DNA of 36,859 bases, taken from positions 1 through 36,859 of IMG/VR virus record IMGVR_UViG_3300007352_000463; one strand, given 5' to 3'. The stretch is from a virus. The stretch's first letter is position 1. The number at the start of each line of letters is the position of its first letter. Shown piece after piece: positions 29,422 through 35,961 of the stretch. The position numbers and the translations under genes were made by a program. The notes below the pieces were generated by a model, which was given only the letters and a program-made list of their open reading frames with translations, was not told the DNA's origin and ran no database searches.

Positions 29422-29580
29422 TTATTTTAAAGATTTAGCGATTAAAAGTTTCCCGTACTCTTTCACGGCCGCGCCATAAGCCTTGACGATCCGGCTCCAC
29501 TTCGGATCAAAACGGTGTTCGTCAATGATCGGCTTCAGGATTTCCAGGTCTTGGTGGTCGATGATTAATTTGACTTGCAT
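29422..29580 (-). CDS. Small hypothetical protein
   Basis: 52 aa from ATG 29580 (MQVKLIIDHQD); an earlier ATG at 29622 would lie inside the zinc-ribbon gene and has its ribosome binding site too close. The N-terminal strand-helix (KLIIDHQDLEILKPII) is followed by helices rich in Lys and Tyr. Unknown function. Confidence 0.55.
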   Translation of the reverse strand: MQVKLIIDHQDLEILKPIIDEHRFDPKWSRIVKAYGAAVKEYGKLLIAKSLK

Positions 29581-29686
29581 AGGTTTTTTTGCACAATTTA
29601 CAAATATACTCCCTTTCCTCATCCTCCTCGAAACAGTACCACGGGCCGCAGATTCCGCAGCGGTGGCAGCATACGATCAAGCACAT
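29522..29686 (-). CDS. Small zinc-ribbon protein
   Basis: 54 aa from ATG 29686 (a TTG at 29707 is possible). Two Cys pairs, CCHRCGIC and YICKLC, separated by an acidic loop, form a zinc ribbon; a basic Pro-rich tail with His follows. It overlaps the next gene by 59 nt in a different frame. Cys spacing is the main support. Confidence 0.5.
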   Translation of the reverse strand: MCLIVCCHRCGICGPWYCFEEDEEREYICKLCKKTYASQINHRPPRPGNPEADH

Positions 29687-29731
29687 ACATTCAGTTCGGC
29701 AGGACAAGCGGGGAGACTGCTAAATGGTTAT

Positions 29732-30013
29732 TTAATATAAATCTTCGCTGTAAAGAGTGTTCCCCCGGTAGCCATCCTTGCCGGCTGATTTTATACCAGC
29801 TGCCTCTTGCAAGCTCCTTCCCTCCTCCCTGCTGACATACCTGTTTTTAGATGTTACGAAGCCCTGCTCTACGTCTAATTTACCAATTTGCTGCCTGTTC
29901 ATTGCATAAGACAATTCATCTCTCATAGCCTCTAGGCAGTTATTGTGCCTATGTCCCAGCCATACTTTTCCGTTCGCTCTTACTGCGGCACAAATACAAA
30001 TTTCTTTTTCCAT
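29732..30013 (-). CDS. Conserved phage protein of unknown function
   Basis: A 93-aa protein of a phage family recognisable by an N-terminal ICAAVRANGKVWLGHRHNNC pattern and the core EQGFVTSKNRYVSREEG ... AGI ... LYSEDLY. Members are frequent in tailed phage early regions, with no established function. Complete length for the family. Confidence 0.7.
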   Translation of the reverse strand: MEKEICICAAVRANGKVWLGHRHNNCLEAMRDELSYAMNRQQIGKLDVEQGFVTSKNRYVSREEGRSLQEAAGIKSAGKDGYRGNTLYSEDLY

Positions 30014-30096
30014 ATTTATAATCTAATAATAATCGAGTGGCCGCTTAAAATTGGGTCGCAATCCCGTCCTGTGGAGGATAAGGGCAGCCGAGATAT

Positions 30097-30609
30097 CTAA
30101 TAATTATTCACTGCTTCTAAATAGGATAGTGTTTTTTCAGTCCCTGGCGTGCCGTTATGACGCATTATGGCGTAAGAACGATATTCGGGGTATCCATAGT
30201 GCAAAAGCCTCTTAAAAGTCCATTTTGTGGCAAATTCGGGGTCTCTTGCTTCCTCCTGGGTTATTTCAGGGTGATAACCTAAATGGATCTGGAAACAGCC
30301 GTGTGAAGCGCCGAAGTCTCCGTTGGCCGTACAGTCAAATTTTGATTCTTTATTCGCTATACCCATCAGATCGTTTCTGCATAGTTTTCCGTAACCGTGA
30401 GCGTAACACTCCCTCATCGCTACTGCGTAAATTATATCTTTGTCGGTCATTTCCTTATCGTCATTAAACGGTAATCTGTAATTGATCGCGTCATTTGGGG
30501 CGTTGGCTTCTGCCGGTTTGATTACATTGTGTTTGGCGTAAAAGCCGATTAGGGCAGTGAATAGAATAAGCCAGATTAGGATTTTAAGGTCTTTTGTTTG
30601 GGTTTTCAT
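30097..30609 (-). CDS. Membrane-anchored lytic transglycosylase-like protein
   Basis: A 170-aa protein. Residues about 8-24 are a signal anchor or signal peptide. The rest is an SLT/lysozyme-like domain: catalytic Glu88 in GIANKESKFDC, then GDFGASHGCFQIHLGYHP, ATKWTFKRLLHYGY and MRHNG. It cuts peptidoglycan glycan strands. It is far from the late lysis cassette and among replication genes, so it may act in DNA entry or local wall opening rather than lysis. Four Cys suggest disulfides outside the cell. Confidence 0.78.
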   Translation of the reverse strand: MKTQTKDLKILIWLILFTALIGFYAKHNVIKPAEANAPNDAINYRLPFNDDKEMTDKDIIYAVAMRECYAHGYGKLCRNDLMGIANKESKFDCTANGDFGASHGCFQIHLGYHPEITQEEARDPEFATKWTFKRLLHYGYPEYRSYAIMRHNGTPGTEKTLSYLEAVNNY

Positions 30610-30620
30610 GTGTTTTTATT

Positions 30621-31064
30621 TTAGTTTTCTAATTCCTCTTGCATGAGCGTTTCTACACTCGGAAAAGGGATAAAAAGGCCTGTCCGCTCGCCTATCGCCT
30701 TACTGATAACATCAAATATTTTATCAATTTCGTTTGTTTTGAGCAGTCTGGTGCTTTTGTAGCCGAACATGGTTTTCATTGTTGGCCGGAACAGGTGCTC
30801 CTTGATCGTATAGGGCGACCATGGTATGTCTACGGCCTGGCTGATTACCTGGCGCATATCACAGCCGTTGTCGTTAAGTTCGTTGGCTAATTGAGTAAAC
30901 CAGAGGTGGAGGGCTTTGTTTTGCTGCGTAGTACGAGTTTTGCGGTACTTCTTTATTTCAATACTGATTTCCTTACCCTCATAAAATTTCAATATCCCTT
31001 TAAGATATAAACTATTGGGAAGATGTAATTTGCCGTTTTCAACTTTGGCTTTTAAATAATACAT
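30621..31064 (-). CDS. ninB: NinB-family recombination protein
   Basis: A 147-aa protein with the NinB pattern: KTRTTQQNKALHLWFTQLAN, DMRQVISQAVDIPWSP, KEHLFRPTMKTMFG and TNEIDKIFDVISKAIGERTG. NinB (lambda Orf) binds ssDNA-binding protein and DNA to promote recombination mediator functions. The ssDNA-binding protein is encoded just upstream, as expected for partners. Confidence 0.85.
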   Translation of the reverse strand: MYYLKAKVENGKLHLPNSLYLKGILKFYEGKEISIEIKKYRKTRTTQQNKALHLWFTQLANELNDNGCDMRQVISQAVDIPWSPYTIKEHLFRPTMKTMFGYKSTRLLKTNEIDKIFDVISKAIGERTGLFIPFPSVETLMQEELEN

Positions 31065-31079
31065 AGGTTTGTTTCTAAT

Positions 31080-31110
31080 TACACAACTGGGACTAGAAAC
31101 CAGTTGTGTA
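31080..31110. other. Perfect hairpin between ssb-like and ninB genes
   Basis: An 11-bp perfect stem (31080-31090 with 31100-31110) and 9-nt loop, without U-run. It lies between the stop of the ssDNA-binding gene and the ninB start, a possible RNase III site or autoregulatory element. Confidence 0.5.
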
Positions 31111-31119
31111 TATCAGCCA

Positions 31120-31698
31120 CTAACCCATAGGGACTTGATTAACGTCAATTCCGCCTGTCTTCTCCCTGTCGATTTCGGCCTGTTCTTTGGCTATTTGTTC
31201 GGCTGTCACTGGAGCACCTGCGAAAGGATCGCCGTTTTCGTACAGTTTGTTCAGGTCGATATTCATGCTCTGATACAGTTCGACAATAGCCTGATCAAGC
31301 GGTCTTGGCGGTACTGGCGCCACGCTGTATTCGGTATCAAGCGCCTTGCCTTTTCTGGTGACAATAATGTCGTAATTCTTGGGATCTCCCCAATCGGCGC
31401 TTTTGACTAAATTCATTATGGCGTTGCGAATGCCGACTTGCGTAACCTCTAATATCTTCACAGCTTCACCCTTGTAGTCCCAGACCACGAAAGCCCAGAA
31501 ATGTTTGGCGGGTTTGCTTGGATCGATCGGCGCTTCCGGCTGTTCCTTGGTTCGGACTGGGGTTTTGTCGTCCCAATCAAGCCAGCCGACAATAGCGGAG
31601 CTAAGCACTCTGAATCTGTTTTCGCCGTCTGTTAGTTTGAAATACTTGCCACCGCTTACGGGCGGTTCATAGCTCTGGGGAAGAAATGTGTTTTCCAT
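31120..31698 (-). CDS. ssb: gp32-like single-stranded DNA-binding protein
   Basis: A 192-aa protein of the phage ssDNA-binding type seen next to NinB: N-terminal YFKLTDGENRFRVLSSAIVG, a beta-barrel with HFWAFVVWDYKGEAVKIL and VTQVGIRNAIMNLV, GDPKNYDIIVTRKG, and an acidic, disordered C-terminus typical of SSB partner-binding tails (short here). It would coat ssDNA during replication/recombination. Confidence 0.75.
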   Translation of the reverse strand: MENTFLPQSYEPPVSGGKYFKLTDGENRFRVLSSAIVGWLDWDDKTPVRTKEQPEAPIDPSKPAKHFWAFVVWDYKGEAVKILEVTQVGIRNAIMNLVKSADWGDPKNYDIIVTRKGKALDTEYSVAPVPPRPLDQAIVELYQSMNIDLNKLYENGDPFAGAPVTAEQIAKEQAEIDREKTGGIDVNQVPMG

Positions 31699-31708
31699 AA
31701 ATTTATTG

Positions 31709-31861
31709 TTACTTAGTTATATCTACTTTTTTAACTTTCGGCTCCTCGAATGGCTTAGTGTTCATCACCCAGCCGAGAAAGTCGTTTTGATCTTTGAATA
31801 GCGGTTTCCATTCAACTGGTTTGCCGACTATTCCTTTTTTGGGGTCGAAACATGCTGACAT
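31709..31861 (-). CDS. 50-aa hypothetical protein
   Basis: A 50-aa frame (MSACFDPKKGIVGKPVEWKP at the start, ending in KVKKVDITK) that fills the gap between the 64-aa gene and the ssDNA-binding gene, with 4-nt and 10-nt spacings. Amino acid composition looks protein-like (Trp, balanced charges). Unknown function. Confidence 0.55.
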   Translation of the reverse strand: MSACFDPKKGIVGKPVEWKPLFKDQNDFLGWVMNTKPFEEPKVKKVDITK

Positions 31862-31865
31862 ATTT

Positions 31866-32060
31866 TTATTCTATTATTGTATTACAGGCTGTACAAAGGA
31901 TGTGGCTTTCGATCTCGTCAATTAAAGGATTGGTGATGTCTACTGCTTCATGAAACCTTTTGTGGTGGGGACAAAGCTCCGGCGTGATGTGTTTTTTTTG
32001 TCGAGCGTGTTCCGCCTCTATTGGATTAAGGGGCATTTTGATTGAATTGACTGGTCGCAT
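31866..32060 (-). CDS. Small Cys/His protein
   Basis: 64 aa with CPHHKRFHEA and CTACN, a possible four-ligand zinc site (Cys-His / Cys-Cys). It starts 2 nt after the 41-aa gene stop. No Shine-Dalgarno. Unknown role, perhaps a DNA-binding accessory factor. Confidence 0.55.
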   Translation of the reverse strand: MRPVNSIKMPLNPIEAEHARQKKHITPELCPHHKRFHEAVDITNPLIDEIESHILCTACNTIIE

Positions 32061-32061
32061 A

Positions 32062-32187
32062 TTACGCGTGGGTTAGTTTGTAATGTAGGCGAGTAAGGCG
32101 TCTGTATTCTGGGGATTTTGTTTTGCCTGCGATTATCAGGCAATCAATTTTTTGGTTGAGGATTTTTATGATTTTTGTTTTGGGCAT
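32062..32187 (-). CDS. 41-aa basic micro-protein
   Basis: A 41-aa frame (MPKTKIIKILNQKIDCLIIA at its start) that begins inside the end of the XRE gene in another frame and ends 2 nt before the next start. Strongly basic with a hydrophobic centre. The tight packing supports translation. Confidence 0.5.
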   Translation of the reverse strand: MPKTKIIKILNQKIDCLIIAGKTKSPEYRRLTRLHYKLTHA

Positions 32188-32404
32188 TTTTTTGTTTTAA
32201 TTTTTGTTTATCTAAAGCATTTCTTAGCTTATTCCAATAAGCAAGGCTCATTGAATGATACCCTAAGCTAATGCGATTTAGGTGGGCATAGTTGACTTCC
32301 GCAAGACGAGCGAGTTCTGGCAAGGAAATATTTGCTTTTTCGCAGAGTGCCTTTAAATCAACCTTGTGGATTTTTACTTCTTTTATAAGTGATAGCTTTG
32401 GCAT
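32144..32404 (-). CDS. XRE-family helix-turn-helix regulator
   Basis: An 86-aa DNA-binding protein. Residues about 15-60 are a Cro/CI-type HTH (DLKALCEKANISLPELARL, NYAHLNRISLGYHSMSLAY), and the tail is Lys/Asn/Gln-rich. It lacks a C-terminal protease domain, so it is Cro-like or a small repressor. Its promoter TATGCTATAAT lies about 30 nt upstream, beside an A/T-rich region with palindromes that are candidate operators. It leads the operon toward the ssDNA-binding and ninB genes. Confidence 0.8.
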   Translation of the reverse strand: MPKLSLIKEVKIHKVDLKALCEKANISLPELARLAEVNYAHLNRISLGYHSMSLAYWNKLRNALDKQKLKQKNAQNKNHKNPQPKN

Positions 32405-32431
32405 ACAGGTGACTAAATTATTTATACTTTA

Positions 32432-32442
32432 ATTATAGCATA
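32432..32442 (-). promoter_or_regulatory. Promoter of the XRE regulator operon
   Basis: TATGCTATAAT on the minus strand, with the ATG 28 nt downstream and no clear ribosome binding site. Confidence 0.65.
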
Positions 32443-32481
32443 TATATACTAGCTGTCAATATACCTATAAGCCAGAAATAA

Positions 32482-32498
32482 AAGCTTAAATAAGCTAA
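32482..32498 (+). promoter_or_regulatory. Operator-like motif, second copy
   Basis: AAGCTTAAATAAGCTAA with the perfect palindrome AGCTTA-AA-TAAGCT. Matches 2851-2867 at 16 of 17 positions. Lies about 40 bp upstream of the XRE promoter -10. Confidence 0.4.
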
Positions 32499-32516
32499 AA
32501 AATTAAATGACTTTCT

Positions 32517-32551
32517 AAACATATAGAAAAAATAAAATCTTCTATATGTTT
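32517..32551. repeat. 12-bp inverted repeat in the XRE upstream region
   Basis: AAACATATAGAA (32517-32528) and its exact complement TTCTATATGTTT (32540-32551), 11-nt spacer. It stands 5 bp from a DnaA box in A/T-rich DNA; candidate operator or origin element. Confidence 0.6.
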
Positions 32552-32555
32552 GAGC

Positions 32556-32564
32556 TGTGGATAA
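32556..32564 (-). promoter_or_regulatory. Perfect DnaA box
   Basis: TTATCCACA on the minus strand, at the edge of an A/T-rich intergenic region (32405-32570) with inverted repeats. The best origin candidate in the window. Confidence 0.5.
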
Positions 32565-32596
32565 ATAAAAAAAGAGGCTGGTTTATTCGCCTCTTT
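32561..32596 (-). terminator. Terminator of the right-hand operon
   Basis: AAAGAGGC (32571-32578) pairs with GCCTCTTT (32589-32596); on the minus strand it is followed by a long U-rich run. It overlaps the end of the 61-aa gene. Confidence 0.85.
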
Positions 32597-32768
32597 GGTT
32601 TTCTTCAAAACGTACGATCCGGTAATCAGGTTGGTTTTCCTCCTTCTGATCATTCGGGAAAATCCCGACATTTACCTGCCCCATTGCACCGAGGTCAAGA
32701 ACTCCCGTCAGGTATGTCTTTTTTCCCTTGGTCTTTTTCCAAAGACTTCCGATTTGCTTTAATGGCAT
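32583..32768 (-). CDS. Small DUF736-like protein
   Basis: 61 aa with the pattern LWKKTKGKKTYLTGVLDLG and VGIFPNDQKEENQPDYRIV seen in small plasmid and phage proteins of the DUF736 kind, a short beta-barrel. GGAGGG precedes the ATG. The start overlaps the previous gene by 74 nt. Confidence 0.6.
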   Translation of the reverse strand: MPLKQIGSLWKKTKGKKTYLTGVLDLGAMGQVNVGIFPNDQKEENQPDYRIVRFEENQRGE

Positions 32769-32973
32769 CTTGCACCCTCCTTTTTTCGCAATCCTCCTTA
32801 ATTGCCGTTAGGATCAGGTTGTCAGTCCAATAGGTGCTTTCGCAATGAAGGCACGGACTGATTTTGGCGGTCGGCGTGATTTTCATATCTTCACCGCAAC
32901 GCTGGCAATGATAGGTGAAGCCGCCGCGCTCATACCAATAGGTCACCTGCTGAAAAATCGTCTTTAGGGTCAT
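32695..32973 (-). CDS. Zinc-ribbon protein A
   Basis: 92 aa: a short helix, YHCQRCGEDMKI and CLHCES forming a zinc ribbon, then helix LILTAIKED and a charged tail. AGGAGGG precedes the ATG. The first 60 residues follow the same plan as the next upstream gene, so the two are probably a duplication. Confidence 0.7.
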   Translation of the reverse strand: MTLKTIFQQVTYWYERGGFTYHCQRCGEDMKITPTAKISPCLHCESTYWTDNLILTAIKEDCEKRRVQDAIKANRKSLEKDQGKKDIPDGSS

Positions 32974-32988
32974 TTGCCCTCCTGTTGT

Positions 32989-33174
32989 TCACCGATTTTT
33001 AATGGCCTCTATTATCAGGGTTTCCGCAGCTGAGTATTTATTGCAACTGGTGCAGGTAACCTGATAGTCGGAGGGTTTAATTTCCAATTCACTGCCGCAA
33101 TAAGGGCAGGGGGCTTTAAGTCCGCGCCTTACCCATGACTTGGCTAGAATTTCCAGGATCTTCAGGTTCATCAT
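32989..33174 (-). CDS. Zinc-ribbon protein B
   Basis: 61 aa: SWVRRGLKAPCPYCGSELEI, then VTCTSCNKYSAAETLIIEAI. Same order as protein A (basic Trp-containing helix, Cys pair, IKP/ITP turn, Cys pair, LI..AIK helix). Two ATG codons in a row follow GGGGG. It overlaps the end of the DUF932 gene by 59 nt. Confidence 0.7.
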   Translation of the reverse strand: MMNLKILEILAKSWVRRGLKAPCPYCGSELEIKPSDYQVTCTSCNKYSAAETLIIEAIKNR

Positions 33175-33904
33175 TCCCCCAAACTTCTTGGCCGTTGATT
33201 ATGGTTCGGTGAAGATTGATGTGCCGCTCCATGACATTGATCGGAGGACTCGATTTCAAGGACTCCGTACATGCCTGGTAAAGGCTGAAGGCGTTCCGTG
33301 GTTGGAAATCCGGATGCCGGGGTTTCTGCCATTCTTCCAGAGCAACCGGTAACTGCCGAGATGAAAGGATTCCGTGGCCGAACAATATCCCGAGCATTTG
33401 GAAAGCCTGCTGATCGGAAATGCCCTTGGCCTTTAAAAGCTGGGAATCTTTCACCAGCTTGGAAAAGGTGTATTGCGCCCGGTACAGGGTGCTGATCGTT
33501 GCCTCTTCCAGCGTGGCCAGCACATTGGGGGTATGCTTTTTCATGACCGTTATGTCGCCGGTCATCATCAGGTTTTCACATACAAAAACTTGACTGCCTA
33601 TAGCGATCCCGATCGACATCGATTTATCGTAACTGTTCCGGAAACCGATGGACAATCCCATTTCGGAATTGTCGGCCCTCATGGTAATGAGGGCGAAAAG
33701 CTGGTTACCATTCCGGGCCACGGCGTATTGCTCATTGATCAGGTTGAAGCCGGTAAGCATATCCTGGCCGATAGTCCGGATGGATCTCGACAGATCGTAA
33801 TGCGGCACCGGGGTATAAGTCGCGGTTGCCAGTGGGACCGGAAATGCTTTAAGTTCATCCAGTCCGATAATGCTCGTGCCTCTGTTAACGGATAATCCTT
33901 CCAT
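33116..33904 (-). CDS. DUF932-family protein
   Basis: A 262-aa protein of the DUF932 family common in plasmids, ICEs and prophages, often beside RadC as here. Visible patterns: YTPVPHYDLSRSIRTIGQD, FNLINEQYAVARNGNQLF, MRADNSEMGLSIGFRNSYDK and IAIGSQVFVCENLMMTGD. Function is not established; a DNA-associated protective or anti-defence role has been suggested from context. AGGAGGT before the ATG. Confidence 0.85.
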   Translation of the reverse strand: MEGLSVNRGTSIIGLDELKAFPVPLATATYTPVPHYDLSRSIRTIGQDMLTGFNLINEQYAVARNGNQLFALITMRADNSEMGLSIGFRNSYDKSMSIGIAIGSQVFVCENLMMTGDITVMKKHTPNVLATLEEATISTLYRAQYTFSKLVKDSQLLKAKGISDQQAFQMLGILFGHGILSSRQLPVALEEWQKPRHPDFQPRNAFSLYQACTESLKSSPPINVMERHINLHRTIINGQEVWGNDEPEDPGNSSQVMGKART

Positions 33905-33913
33905 GTTTACCTC

Positions 33914-34351
33914 CTATAAATGACCGTTTTCATTGAATGAATAGTAACCCTCGCCGATAATGACGTGATCCAAAATCTTTATTCCCATTACAAGCCCGGC
34001 CTCCTTTAGCTGCCGGGTAACTGCGAAATCATCCTGGGAAGGCTGAATTTCGCCGGAAGGGTGGTTGTGGAGCAGAATTAAGGCGCATGCAGAAGAGAGC
34101 AGGGCCGACTGGAAAACTTCCCGGGGGTGGACCAATGAACGATTGGCCAGACCGACCGAAACGATATCGATGCAGACCAGCTTATTCGATCCGTTCAGGT
34201 GGAGGGTGATGAAGTGCTCTTTGGGTTCGTCCTTCAGGAATCTGAAAGATTCGTAAACATCAGTGGGAAATGTGAATTTTTTAAAGGGCGGGCAGGGCGG
34301 TTCTTTGACTTCCAGGTACTTGAACTTCGGAACGAGAATGCGGAAACGCAT
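33914..34351 (-). CDS. radC: RadC-like JAB/MPN domain protein
   Basis: A 145-aa short RadC. The zinc metalloprotease-like JAMM motif is intact: the Glu position upstream, LLHNHPSGEIQPSQDD (His95, His97, Asp107). It lacks the N-terminal helix-hairpin-helix part of full RadC, as is typical of mobile-element versions. Expected partner of the DUF932 gene that follows 9 nt later. AAGGAGG before the ATG. Confidence 0.88.
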   Translation of the reverse strand: MRFRILVPKFKYLEVKEPPCPPFKKFTFPTDVYESFRFLKDEPKEHFITLHLNGSNKLVCIDIVSVGLANRSLVHPREVFQSALLSSACALILLHNHPSGEIQPSQDDFAVTRQLKEAGLVMGIKILDHVIIGEGYYSFNENGHL

Positions 34352-34416
34352 ATAGCCTCCTTACGGTTTGCGGTTGATCAAATTCCACGACAAACCGAAA
34401 GAGGTTTAATAATAAA

Positions 34417-34632
34417 TTATTCTATTTCATCGCATTGCTTCTTATCGGCAAGGAGCAATCCCCCGTAAAATTCCTTATTATTCATGAGGTCATGGGCGGT
34501 TTGCAGATCTACGGCAATATGCACAATCCCGCCTCTGGTATTAATATCAACACCCTGGATGTTCGCTTGCGGTGCCAGACGAATATCTTTACCTTCGTCT
34601 GACATTTTTTGAAATTTTTCAAAAATCTTCAT
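34417..34632 (-). CDS. Small hypothetical protein
   Basis: 71 aa, alpha/beta: IFEKFQKMSDEGKDIRL, then a strand GGIVHIAVDLQTAHDLM and a Gly-Gly-Leu-Leu-Leu segment. Starts 12 nt after the 245-aa gene, without ribosome binding site. No family recognised. Confidence 0.55.
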   Translation of the reverse strand: MKIFEKFQKMSDEGKDIRLAPQANIQGVDINTRGGIVHIAVDLQTAHDLMNNKEFYGGLLLADKKQCDEIE

Positions 34633-34644
34633 TTTATTCTTACA

Positions 34645-35382
34645 TTAATTTATTAACCTACACCTCTGTCCATCCGGCCTAAACCACACGGACTGGTGTA
34701 TTTTATTAAAATCATGAAATGACATAAAACGGTAGTAATACTTGCAGCCCTTAGACAACCTGATCAACTCTTGCACGCTTTCTTTCGATTTCGCGATTTC
34801 GGCGCCTAACCGGCAATATTCAAGCGGCCGCCAACTGAAATCCCAGATCCTGGGAGCGAACGCAAACAAAACAATAGCGCTTTTGAATTCACCTTTACGC
34901 TTCATTTTCTCGTAACGCTTTATCTTGTTTTCGAATATCTGCAATGGCGTTAAGGATTTTTCCAGCTCAACTATAAAAACATATTTCCCGGTCCGGACAA
35001 CCAGGTCACTTCTAATGTCGGTGCCGTCAACCGGGATTTTCTCCTCATAACTTAATTGGCAATCCTCAAAGCGGTAATTGAACGCCATAGCCAGGTCAGC
35101 GAGCATCGACCGGTGCGCAACTGAATTGAAATCAAGCTCTATCTGCTTAGTGCCGTAAAAGGCGTATTTCTTGTTATTCACGCCGATGAAATTGGATAGC
35201 CTGGCAGGTTTGATTAATCCGGCCTTGCATAATTTACTAATATATCGGGAAGGAGAGGCTAAGGAAGAATCAAGCTTATTCGAAGATTCATTCGTATAGG
35301 GTTGGAGCGTGTACGCCGTAAAATCCCTAATAGCGGAAACAAGGCGGTGGATGTCTATAATTGTGTGTTTGGATCGGGTCAT
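34645..35382 (-). CDS. Replication-relaxation/nuclease-like protein (second)
   Basis: A 245-aa protein. Residues about 1-75 may form a winged helix (SRYISKLCKAGLIKPARLS, KKYAFYGTKQIEL). Residues about 105-180 carry GTDIRSDLVVRTGKYVFIVE, ELEKS, and KIKRYEKMKRKGEFKSAIV, an Asp...Glu-x-Glu pattern of PD-(D/E)xK-like folds shared with replication-relaxation proteins. It resembles in plan the 25999-26643 product. Role likely in DNA transactions; not certain. Confidence 0.6.
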   Translation of the reverse strand: MTRSKHTIIDIHRLVSAIRDFTAYTLQPYTNESSNKLDSSLASPSRYISKLCKAGLIKPARLSNFIGVNNKKYAFYGTKQIELDFNSVAHRSMLADLAMAFNYRFEDCQLSYEEKIPVDGTDIRSDLVVRTGKYVFIVELEKSLTPLQIFENKIKRYEKMKRKGEFKSAIVLFAFAPRIWDFSWRPLEYCRLGAEIAKSKESVQELIRLSKGCKYYYRFMSFHDFNKIHQSVWFRPDGQRCRLIN

Positions 35383-35420
35383 TTTGGTTATAGTAATTTA
35401 TCGCAATAAGCATAAATTCC

Positions 35421-35522
35421 TTACATTTTCTGGTCTATGATTATCAGGGAATGCTTGAACATTATGAATGCCAAAACACCTAAGACTATGGCAAATTTTA
35501 TATAGTATTCTCGGACGGTCAT
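35421..35522 (-). CDS. 33-aa single-pass membrane micro-protein
   Basis: 33 aa with a transmembrane helix (YIKFAIVLGVLAFIMF) and short polar ends. Starts 4 nt after the stop of the zinc-ribbon gene, in the same operon. Function unknown. Confidence 0.5.
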   Translation of the reverse strand: MTVREYYIKFAIVLGVLAFIMFKHSLIIIDQKM

Positions 35523-35526
35523 TTGT

Positions 35527-35799
35527 TTATGGTAAGCTTATAACTCTTTTGGCGCCGCATTTGCACCGGACATCCTTGTAATCAGCAGTGCTGAAAAATA
35601 TTTTACTGCATTCCTCGCACCTGTATTTCTTACCCCTCTCTTCAGACGAAGCTGTTATTTCCCTTTTTTTATATTTCCTTTTTGTTGTTTTAGTTTTTGG
35701 TGCTTCGGTTGACGAGCTTCCTATCAGCTCGATAATTTCGCTATCAATAGCGTCACGCTGTTTAAAAAGCTCGGATAGTTTGGCAATTTTTTCATGCAT
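35527..35799 (-). CDS. Coiled-coil zinc-ribbon protein
   Basis: 90 aa: N-terminal helix (KIAKLSELFKQRDAIDSEII), a basic Thr/Lys linker, and a C-terminal ribbon with YRCEECSKIFF and VRCKCGAKR. This layout is common in small phage DNA-binding proteins. The mRNA leader folds into a three-way junction (35831-35959). No ribosome binding site. Confidence 0.65.
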   Translation of the reverse strand: MHEKIAKLSELFKQRDAIDSEIIELIGSSSTEAPKTKTTKRKYKKREITASSEERGKKYRCEECSKIFFSTADYKDVRCKCGAKRVISLP

Positions 35800-35830
35800 A
35801 GGATTAAATTTATTAATATTATTTTTATTA

Positions 35831-35959
35831 TGTCGGATTTTGTCTGGCGTAGCCGACAGCCCGGCTTTGCATGGTTCTCGTTAGTACAATTTGCGAGGTT
35901 CTGGAAAGGCGGGCTGTCGGTTTTTGGTGGTCTTCACCAAAAGCGACATAAATCCGACA
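35831..35959 (-). ncRNA. Three-way-junction leader RNA
   Basis: Minus-strand transcript expected to start near 35957, just after TATAAT at 35967-35962. The base P1 is TGTCGGATTT/AAATCCGACA (35959-35950 with 35840-35831), extended by TGTC/GACA past one bulged base. Arm P3 is TTTTGGTG/CACCAAAA, loop 5 nt (35942-35922). Arm P2 is an 11-bp perfect stem (35920-35910 with 35863-35853) with a 46-nt loop that contains CTCG/CGAG. It lies in the leader of the zinc-ribbon gene and resembles a cis-regulatory RNA. Confidence 0.55.
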
Positions 35960-35961
35960 CT

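Noticed and set aside
35870-35905. attC- or Xer-like recombination site in the P2 loop (CTCG ... CGAG)
   Set aside because: The arms are only 4 bp and the core does not match attC or dif consensus; the promoter position favours a leader RNA.
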